Positions 28,426 to 36,081 of a stretch of DNA of 41,519 nt are shown here, in pieces. The notes under the pieces are model-generated. The model worked only from the letters and a program-made list of their open reading frames with translations. It was not told the origin of the DNA and made no database searches. The first letter of the stretch is position 1; every line of letters begins with the position of its first letter. The translations under genes and the position numbers were made by a program. Origin of the DNA: Thermus_A sp040290245 (lineage in GTDB: Bacteria > Deinococcota > Deinococci > Deinococcales > Thermaceae); NCBI RefSeq assembly GCF_040290245.1, contig NZ_PSMQ01000008.1:1-41519 (forward strand), read 5' to 3'.

Positions 28426-29201
28426 TCGGGCACGAGGAGGTCTTGGCCCTCTTAAAGCGCCTCTCGGCCCAGACCCTCCTCTTCACCGGCCCCGAGGGGG
28501 TGGGCCGGCGGAGGGTGGCCCGGTGGCTTGCGGGGGAGGGGGAGTATCGGGAGGTCCTCCCGGAACCCCCCGGCGGCCCTCTCGGTGTTCCCTTCGGGAA
28601 GCAACTCGGTGTTCCCTTCGGAAAGCAACGGCCCGAGATCCGCTTAGAACAGGTGGAGGAGGTGCTGGACTGGCTGGCCACGGCCCCTGGGAAGGGGTTC
28701 AAGCTGGTCGCGATAGACGGGGCCCACCTCCTCACCGAGGCCGCGGCCAACGCCCTTCTGAAGCTTTTAGAGGAGCCCCCCTCCTACGCCCGGTTGGTCC
28801 TCATCGCCCCAAGCCGGGAGGTGGTCCTCCCCACCCTGGCCTCCCGGGCCTTGGAGATCCCCTTCCGGCCCGTGCCCGAGGCCGTCCTTTCCCGCTTCAC
28901 CCAGGACCCCCTCCTCCTCGCCTACGCCCAAGGCGCCCCGGGCAGGCTTTTTAAGGCCCTGGAGGACCCCTCCCGCATTCACGGCCTCTACGAACTGGCC
29001 CAGAAGGTCAAGGCGCCAGGGGCCTTCACCCGGTTCCAGGCCCTAAAGGCCCTTTTCCAGGAGGCGGGTAGGGAGGCCGTCTTCTTCCTCTGGCTGGCCC
29101 TCGGCCCCCAGCCTGCCTTGGCCAAGGCCCTGGAGGCCCTGGAGGGGTATGTCCACCCGGACCTGGTCCTGGCCTGGCTGGCCCTTAAACTAAACTTATG
29201 A
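28392..29201 (+). CDS. holB: DNA polymerase III delta' subunit
   Basis: Clamp-loader subunit. Seen: VVGHEEVLALLKRLSAQTLL, FTGPEGVGRRRVARWLAGEG (P-loop remnant), LLTEAAANALLKLLEEPPSY (the delta/tau SRC-like helix region), ARLVLIAPSREVVLPTLASR ending in the SR arginine, and PVPEAVLSRFTQDPLLLAYA. It closely follows the sequence I recall for Thermus delta'. 269 aa. Residues 64-80 (LGVPFGKQ twice) are encoded by two inverted 24-bp repeats in a surface loop between the P-loop region and the next helix. The start is uncertain: GTG 28392 is the most sensible, as an ATG at 28305 would give a long low-complexity tail. The ricT gene follows with an ATGA overlap, a linkage also seen in Bacillus. Confidence 0.9.
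   Translation: MASKEAETRAVVGHEEVLALLKRLSAQTLLFTGPEGVGRRRVARWLAGEGEYREVLPEPPGGPLGVPFGKQLGVPFGKQRPEIRLEQVEEVLDWLATAPGKGFKLVAIDGAHLLTEAAANALLKLLEEPPSYARLVLIAPSREVVLPTLASRALEIPFRPVPEAVLSRFTQDPLLLAYAQGAPGRLFKALEDPSRIHGLYELAQKVKAPGAFTRFQALKALFQEAGREAVFFLWLALGPQPALAKALEALEGYVHPDLVLAWLALKLNL
28582..28629 (-). repeat. Two inverted 24-bp repeats in holB with compensatory stem changes
   Basis: Units 28582-28605 and 28606-28629. Compared with the reverse complement of the main repeat (TTCGC-TCC-GCGAA), the first reads TTCCC-TTC-GGGAA: both stem arms changed together and the hairpin is intact. The second reads TTCCC-TTC-GGAAA with one mismatch. In the holB frame each unit gives LGVPFGKQ. Confidence 0.93.
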
Positions 29202-29980
29202 CCGTCGGCGTCCGCTTATCCGGCACCCACTCCCCCGTCCTCCTCTACGCCCGCTTCTTTGGGGATCCCCCGGCCTTGCAAAGCCATGTGGTGGTCAGGC
29301 GGGCGGGCCGGCTCCACCTGGGCCAGGTCCGCACCCCCCCCACGGACCGGAAGCCCCAGGGGGAGATCCTCCGCCTGGCCCGGAAGGAGGACCTGGACCA
29401 GGCCCTCCGCCTTAAGGAGAAGGCCGAGGAGGCCCTTTTCTTCCTCAAGGCCCTCTTCCGGGAGAAGAACCTCCCCAAGCCCCTTTTTTGCGAGTACGAC
29501 CTCGAGGGGAAGGTCCTTTTCATCCACCTGGCCCGGAAGGAGGGGGAGAAGCCCCCCTTCCAAACGATCCTGAAGGAGATCCGGGCCCACCTGAACCTTA
29601 AGGTGGAGCTCATCCCCCAAGGCCCCCGGGAGGCCGCGGGGCTGCTCGGAACCCTGGGGGCCTGCGGGATGGAGTCGTGTTGCTCCACCTGGCTCCAGGG
29701 CTTCGCCCCCGTCTCCATCCGCATGGCCCGGGACCAGGGCCTGCCCCTTTCCCCCGAGAAGATCTCCGGCCCCTGCGGAAGGCTTCTTTGCTGCCTGGCC
29801 TATGAGCACCCGGTCTACGAGGAGCTCCTTCGGGAGCTTCCCCGGAAAAACGCCCGGGTCTGCACCAAGGCGGGGGTCTGCGGCAAGGTGGTCAAGCACC
29901 ACCCCTTGGCCCAGGCAGTGGACCTGAAGACCCCGGAGGGGAAGGTGGTGACCGTCCATAAGGCCGAGCTCGAGGAGTGA
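29198..29980 (+). CDS. ricT: PSP1-domain protein RicT (YaaT)
   Basis: 260 aa. The PSP1 C-terminal domain is clear, with cysteine clusters GACGMESCCSTWLQGF, SGPCGRLLCCLAYEHPVYEE and VCTKAGVCGKVVKHHPLAQA. In Bacillus, RicT forms an iron-sulfur complex with RicA and RicF that promotes RNase Y processing of mRNAs and affects development and competence; whether this holds in Thermus is inference. The N-terminal about 70 residues are a strand-rich domain (VGVRLSGTHSPVLLYARFFG). ATG overlaps the holB stop (ATGA), so both come from one transcript; the same holB-yaaT order occurs in Firmicutes. Confidence 0.9.
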   Translation: MTVGVRLSGTHSPVLLYARFFGDPPALQSHVVVRRAGRLHLGQVRTPPTDRKPQGEILRLARKEDLDQALRLKEKAEEALFFLKALFREKNLPKPLFCEYDLEGKVLFIHLARKEGEKPPFQTILKEIRAHLNLKVELIPQGPREAAGLLGTLGACGMESCCSTWLQGFAPVSIRMARDQGLPLSPEKISGPCGRLLCCLAYEHPVYEELLRELPRKNARVCTKAGVCGKVVKHHPLAQAVDLKTPEGKVVTVHKAELEE

Positions 29981-29990
29981 GGCGCACGCC

Positions 29991-30248
29991 ATGACCCAGG
30001 CCGAGGCCTTCCTCCCCCGGGTGCGCCGCCTGGCCCTCAACCGCCAGGCCACCGAGGCCCAGGTCTTCCTGGAAGAGGGTTTCCTTTACCTGCGCCAGGA
30101 CGGTTTTGCCTGCTTCGCCCAGGGCGTGGAGGCGGAGGGGGTGGAAGGCTTCTCCCTCGGCCGAACGGGCGTGGTGATCCGCTTCAAGGATGGGAGCGCC
30201 CTTCGCCTCACCTACCGCTTGGGCCGGCTCAGGCCCCGTCTTTGTTGA
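29991..30248 (+). CDS. Small hypothetical protein
   Basis: 85 aa, not recognised. Helix (AEAFLPRVRRLALNRQATEA) followed by strands (VFLEEGFLYLRQDGFACFAQ, RTGVVIRFKDGSALRLTYRL). Two cysteines. It starts 10 bp after ricT with a weak ribosome site and appears to be the last gene of the holB-ricT transcript. It converges on the nucleoside permease gene, 26 bp away. Confidence 0.6.
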   Translation: MTQAEAFLPRVRRLALNRQATEAQVFLEEGFLYLRQDGFACFAQGVEAEGVEGFSLGRTGVVIRFKDGSALRLTYRLGRLRPRLC

Positions 30249-30274
30249 GGTCTAGAAAAGAGGCCGCGGGATCC

Positions 30275-31167
30275 TCACTTCTCGTAGGGCCTCCCCACCG
30301 CCCCTGGGGGCCGGCTTTTGCCCATGAAGCCCGCCAGAACCAGGATGGTGATTCCGTAGGGCAAGGCCTGGACGAGGACGGCGGGGAAGACCTCCGTCCC
30401 CTGGAGCTGGATGGCCAAAGCGCTGGCGAAGCCGAACAAAAGGGTGGAGAAGAGGATGCCCACGGGGTGCCACTGGCCAAAGATCATGGCCGCCAGGGCG
30501 ATGAACCCCATCCCGGCGGACATGCCGCGGACGAACTGGTTCAAAAACCCGATGGAGAGGTAGGCCCCGGCCAGACCCGCGAAGACTCCGGAAAGCACCA
30601 CCGCCCCGTACCGCATCCGGTAGACGTTGACCCCCAGGGTGTCCGCGGCCAATGGATGCTCCCCCACCGCGCGAAGCCGCAGGCCCCAGGGGGTCTTGAA
30701 AAGGGCCCACCAGGTGAAGGGGACGAGGAGGAAGGCCAGGTAGACCAGGATGGAGAGGTCGAAGAACTGGGGCAGGCGGCTTTGCACCTCCTTGGAGCTC
30801 GTGGCGTTGCCGTAGAGGGCCGAAAGCACCAGGCTTGGAACCCCCAAGGCGAGGAGGTTAAGGGCGATGCCGCTTACGATCTGGTCCGCCCGGTACCGGA
30901 TGGAGGCCACCGCATGAATAAAGGCCGTGAGCCCTCCCGCCACCATCCCCGCCCAAACCCCCGCCCAGGGGAGCCAGGGGGAGGGGCCCAAAAGGGCCTC
31001 GAGGCGCTCCACCGTGACCGCGGCGGCCAAGGCCCCGAAAAGGAGGATGCCCTCGAGGGCGATGTTCACCACCCCGCTCCTTTCCGCGAACATCCCGCCC
31101 AGGGCGGTGAGGAGGAGGGGGGTGGTCTGCCGAAGGGTGGAGAGCAGAAGGGCCAGGGCCAGCTCCA

Positions 31168-31168
<1 letters not shown>
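30275..31168 (-). CDS. Nucleoside-type ABC transporter permease (NupQ/YufQ-like)
   Basis: 297 aa, branched-chain/sugar permease family (BPD_transp_2) with about eight helices. Typical start: RQTTPLLLTALGGMFAERSG then VVNIALEGILLFGALAA. Later marks: YRADQIVSGIALNLLALGVP, TPWGLRLRAVGEHPLAADTL, GVNVYRMRYGAVVLSGVFAG and MSAGMGFIALAAMIFGQWHP. This pattern belongs to permeases that work with a BmpA-type lipoprotein and import nucleosides. ATG 31168 overlaps the stop of the partner permease (TGATG). Neither the ATPase nor the binding lipoprotein is present on either side. Confidence 0.85.
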
Positions 31169-33006
<1,838 letters not shown>

Positions 33007-33012
33007 GGGCCT

Positions 33013-33018
33013 ATTCTA
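33013..33018 (-). promoter_or_regulatory. -10-like box of the nucleoside permease operon
   Basis: TAGAAT on the minus strand ends six bases (AGGCCC) before GTG 33006. It lies in the 17-bp gap after glmU, so the permease pair can be transcribed separately from glmU. Confidence 0.55.
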
Positions 33019-33023
33019 AGGGG

Positions 33024-34391
33024 TCAGGCGGTCTCGTCCTTCCGGCTGCGGTAGCCCAGGATGTTCCGCTGCCGGGCCCGGGCGATGCCCAAGGCCTCTT
33101 CCGGGACCTCGTGGGTGATCACGCTCCCCGCCCCCACGATGGCCCGCCTGCCGATGCGCACCGGGGCCACTAAGACGGAGTTGGAACCGATGAAGGCCTC
33201 CTCGCCGACCTCCGTCTTGTGCTTCTGCTTCCCGTCGTAGTTGGCGGTGATGACCCCGGCCCCGATGTTGGCCCCCCGGCCCACCTCCGCATCCCCCAGG
33301 TAGGCCAGGTGGCCCGCCTTGACCCCGGGGTGTAAGACGGCGTTTTTCACCTCCACGAAGTTTCCCACGTGCGCCCCTTCCTTCAAAACCGCCCCCGGCC
33401 TTAGCCGGGCAAAGGGGCCGGCGTCGGAACCGGCCTCGAGATGGGCCCCCTGGGCCACGGTGTGGGGAAGGACGCGGGCGCCCGGCTCCAGGACCGTGTC
33501 CTCGAGGACGGCGTAGGCCCCCACCTCGCACCCCTCCCCGATCCGGGTCTGGCCCCGGAGGACCACGCCCGGCCAGAGGGTCACATCGGGGGCGAGCTCC
33601 ACCGTGGGCTCGAGGTAGATCGTCTCGGGAAGGATCATCCGCACCCCGGCCTCCATCCAGCCCCGCCTGAGCCTTTCCAGGAGGATTTCCTCCACCTGGG
33701 CGAGCTGGGCCCGGGTGTTCACCCCTAGGGCCTCCTTTGGGTCCTCGAGGCGGATGGCCACCACCTTCCGCCCCGCCTTTCGGTAAAGGGCAATGAGGTC
33801 GGGCAGGTAATACTCCCCGCTTTGGTTGTCGTTTTTGACCTCCTTTAGCAGGCGGAAGACCTCCTGGTCGAAGGCGTAGGCCCCCGCGTTCACCTCCCGG
33901 ATCCTCCGCACCTCCTCCGAGGCCTCCTTCTCCTCCACATTGGCCAAGACCTCCTCCCCTTGGCGGAGGATGCGGCCGTAGCCCGTGGGGTCGGGGAGTT
34001 CCATGGTCAGAAGGGCCATCCCTGCCCCCGCCTTTAGGGCCTCCAGGAGCCGGAGGAGGGTCCTCGGGCGCAAGAGGGGTGTATCCCCCTGAAGGACGAG
34101 GATCGGCCCAGAAAACCCCTGCAAAAAGGGCTCGGCCATGGAGAGGGCGTGGGCGGTGCCCAGCTGGGCCTCCTGGTGGGCCACCTCCACCGGGTAGCCC
34201 AAAAGCGCCTTTTCCACCTCCTCCCGGCCGTGGCCCAAAACCACCACCCCCTTCTCGGGCCGGGTGGCCAAAGCCGCCTCCAGGCTATAAAGAAGCATGG
34301 GCCGGCCCAGAAGGGGGTGCAGAACCTTGGGCAGGCGGGACTTCATGCGGGTGCCAAGCCCCGCGGCCAGAATGACCACGGCATGCGCCAT
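33024..34391 (-). CDS. glmU: Bifunctional GlmU (GlcN-1-P acetyltransferase / GlcNAc-1-P uridylyltransferase)
   Basis: Makes UDP-GlcNAc for peptidoglycan and glycans. N-terminal pyrophosphorylase domain: VVILAAGLGTRMKSRLPKVL, LVLQGDTPLLRPRTL and EVNAGAYAFDQEVFRLLKEV. C-terminal left-handed beta-helix of hexapeptide repeats: VTLWPGVVLRGQTRIGEGCE, VGRGANIGAGVITANYDG, FIGSNSVLVAPVRIGRRAIV. 455 aa, normal. ATG 34391 has GGAGGTAG just upstream, lying in the last codons of lgt; a longer in-frame start inside lgt is rejected. Co-transcribed with lgt. Confidence 0.96.
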   Translation of the reverse strand: MAHAVVILAAGLGTRMKSRLPKVLHPLLGRPMLLYSLEAALATRPEKGVVVLGHGREEVEKALLGYPVEVAHQEAQLGTAHALSMAEPFLQGFSGPILVLQGDTPLLRPRTLLRLLEALKAGAGMALLTMELPDPTGYGRILRQGEEVLANVEEKEASEEVRRIREVNAGAYAFDQEVFRLLKEVKNDNQSGEYYLPDLIALYRKAGRKVVAIRLEDPKEALGVNTRAQLAQVEEILLERLRRGWMEAGVRMILPETIYLEPTVELAPDVTLWPGVVLRGQTRIGEGCEVGAYAVLEDTVLEPGARVLPHTVAQGAHLEAGSDAGPFARLRPGAVLKEGAHVGNFVEVKNAVLHPGVKAGHLAYLGDAEVGRGANIGAGVITANYDGKQKHKTEVGEEAFIGSNSVLVAPVRIGRRAIVGAGSVITHEVPEEALGIARARQRNILGYRSRKDETA

Positions 34392-34393
34392 AC

Positions 34394-35251
34394 CTACCTC
34401 CTCCGTGCTTTCGCGGGAAACACCGCCAAGCGGCGAAGCATGACCCAGGCCAGCAGGATCAGCGGAACTGAGAAGATCTGCGTTGCGGTAAAAAGCCCGA
34501 TGCCCAGCCGCTCGTTCACGTAGACGGGAAGCCACAAGGGGTTGAGCCGGAAGGGCTCCTCGAGGACCGAGCGGAGAAGGCTATACCAAAGGACGAACTG
34601 CCAGAAGGCATACCCGGGAAAAGGCCGCTTCTTTAGCCAGTAAAGGGCCAGGAAGAAGAGGATCACCCCCACCAGGGCCCCGTAGACCTGGGTCAGGTGG
34701 ACCGGCCCCCGCACCAGGGCCTCACACCGGTAGACCTCGCTGATGTCCGAGATCCCCAAGCAGACCCCCGGAAACCCCCGGGCCCACTCCGGCCAGGTGA
34801 AGCCGATGGGCAAGGTGGTGAGCCGGCCCACCGTGTCCGAGCCGTTCATCAGGTTGCCGATGCGGCCGGCCACAATCCCCAGGGCCACCCCCGGGGTGGC
34901 CGCGTCCAGATAGGGGTAAAGGGGGAGTCCGTACCGCCGGTGGTAGTAGTAGAAGACCAGGGCCCCAAAGAGGACGGCCCCGTGGAAGGAAAGCCCCCCT
35001 TGCCAGATGTAAAGCGCGGAGACCGGATTTGGAGCAAACTCCTTCCAGGAGGTGAGGACGTAGAAAAGCCGCGCCCCAACGACGCCGAAGACCACTGCCC
35101 AGAAGGCCGCGGCCTCAAACCGCTCCGCGTCCAGCCCCCAGGCCTTGATCCGCCTTTTCGCCAGCTCAAAGGCGACGAAGATGGCCAAGGTGAGGAGAAA
35201 CCCGTACCAGCGGATGGTCAGGGGGCCGATCTGGATCAGGATTGGGTCCAT
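34394..35251 (-). CDS. lgt: Prolipoprotein diacylglyceryl transferase
   Basis: Attaches diacylglycerol to the lipobox cysteine of prolipoproteins at the inner membrane. 285 aa, seven hydrophobic segments. The signature is present as VAGRIGNLMNGSDTVGRLTT (family consensus GRxGNFxN). Also IGPLTIRWYGFLLTLAIFVA at the N-terminus and HLTQVYGALVGVILFFLALY and EEPFRLNP near the end. ATG at 35251 after GGGAGGGAG; it overlaps the glutaredoxin-like gene by 16 nt. Ends 2 nt before glmU. Confidence 0.95.
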   Translation of the reverse strand: MDPILIQIGPLTIRWYGFLLTLAIFVAFELAKRRIKAWGLDAERFEAAAFWAVVFGVVGARLFYVLTSWKEFAPNPVSALYIWQGGLSFHGAVLFGALVFYYYHRRYGLPLYPYLDAATPGVALGIVAGRIGNLMNGSDTVGRLTTLPIGFTWPEWARGFPGVCLGISDISEVYRCEALVRGPVHLTQVYGALVGVILFFLALYWLKKRPFPGYAFWQFVLWYSLLRSVLEEPFRLNPLWLPVYVNERLGIGLFTATQIFSVPLILLAWVMLRRLAVFPAKARRR

Positions 35252-35481
35252 TCTCCCTCCCGAAGGCGCCGGGCCAGCTCCGAAAGCGCCTTTTCGTCAA
35301 ACCCCCCCTCCAGAAGCACCCGGCCTTGCCATAAGAGGACGGGGACACGCAAGGCGTAAGGGAAAAGCCCCGGGTCCTTGTCCACCTCCCTGCGGAGATA
35401 AGGGAGGCCCAGGCTCCAAAGGGCCCGCTCGGCCTTTTCGCAAAGCCCGCACCCCTCTTTGGTCACAAAGATCAGCGCCAT
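35236..35481 (-). CDS. Glutaredoxin-like thiol protein
   Basis: 81 aa. Thioredoxin-fold mini-protein with CxxC at the start of the first helix (VTKEGCGLCEKAERALWSLG), then VPVLLWQGRVLLEGGFDEKA with the cis-proline VPV. This is the DUF836/glutaredoxin-like group. It would reduce a disulfide or mixed thiol in the cytoplasm; the partner is unknown. Start ATG 35481: GGGAGGG abuts the ATG with no spacing, but TATTTT ends seven bases upstream, so a leaderless start is likely. An in-frame TTG at 35490 is the alternative. First gene of a grx-lgt-glmU run. Confidence 0.8.
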   Translation of the reverse strand: MALIFVTKEGCGLCEKAERALWSLGLPYLRREVDKDPGLFPYALRVPVLLWQGRVLLEGGFDEKALSELARRLREGEWTQS

Positions 35482-35496
35482 CCCTCCCAAAATACC

Positions 35497-35973
35497 CTAG
35501 AAGATGCTCCTCAGGACCAGAAGCCCCATGGCCAGGTGCAAAACCACCTTGCCCAAAATCCCCCCGGCCATGCCCACAAAGGTGCCCCAGGCGGCCCTCA
35601 GGGCTTCCTCTAGCCTCCTCCCCGAGAGGTATTCGAAGAGGAAGGCGAGAAGGAAGGGCAAGACCAAAACGCCCACCACCCCGAGGAAGAGGCCGAGGAC
35701 CCCGCCCAGAAACGCCCCCCAGAGCCCCGCCCGGCCCGCCCCGTACCGCCTCGCCCCCCAGAGCTGGGCCAGGTTGTCCAGGAAGAAGGCGAAAAGGCCC
35801 AGGCCCCCAAGCCCCAGCCAGACCCCTAGAGGAATCTCCCTGAACCCCACCAAAAGCTCGTGCAAAAAGGCGGCCAGAAGGAGGATCAGCGTGGCCGGCA
35901 CGAAGGGAATGAAGGTGAGAAGAACCGCGGCGAGCCAGAGGAAGACGAAAAGCCAGTCGGCAAAAGCCTCCAC
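35497..35973 (-). CDS. DUF456-family membrane protein
   Basis: 158 aa, four hydrophobic segments (WLFVFLWLAAVLLTFIPFVP, TLILLLAAFLHELLVGF, LWGAFLGGVLGLFLGVVGVL, GKVVLHLAMGLLVLRSIF) with glycine-rich stretches (AGLWGAFLGGVLGL, WGTFVGMAGGILGKV) typical of the DUF456 family, whose function is unknown. Start GTG 35973 is chosen because TAAAGT (35986-35981) ends seven bases upstream with TTGCCC 19 nt further up. An in-frame start at 36051 would give a non-hydrophobic tail. Divergent from topA. Confidence 0.8.
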   Translation of the reverse strand: MEAFADWLFVFLWLAAVLLTFIPFVPATLILLLAAFLHELLVGFREIPLGVWLGLGGLGLFAFFLDNLAQLWGARRYGAGRAGLWGAFLGGVLGLFLGVVGVLVLPFLLAFLFEYLSGRRLEEALRAAWGTFVGMAGGILGKVVLHLAMGLLVLRSIF

Positions 35974-35980
35974 AGGAGGC

Positions 35981-36011
35981 ACTTTAGGGGAAGCCCGGAT
36001 GAGAAGGGCAA
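35981..36011 (-). promoter_or_regulatory. Probable leaderless promoter of the DUF456 gene
   Basis: Minus strand: TTGCCC (36011-36006), 19-nt spacer, TAAAGT (35986-35981), seven bases, GTG 35973. No ribosome site in the gap. Confidence 0.5.
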
Positions 36012-36044
36012 GTGGGCCGGACACCCCGGGCCGGGTCCCCACGC

Positions 36045-36074
36045 TTGACAAACCCCCGGGTTACCCCCTTAGAT
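36045..36074 (+). promoter_or_regulatory. Leaderless promoter of topA
   Basis: TTGACA (36045-36050), 18-nt spacer, TTAGAT (36069-36074), then seven bases (GGGGGCG) and ATG 36082. The perfect -35 and the spacing fix transcription start at or next to ATG 36082, upstream of the repeat array, so the repeats are transcribed and very likely translated. Confidence 0.65.
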
Positions 36075-36081
36075 GGGGGCG

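Noticed and set aside
34394..34535. Longer GlmU start at 34535
   Set aside because: The added 48 residues lie inside lgt; ATG 34391 has a good ribosome site and begins the conserved domain.
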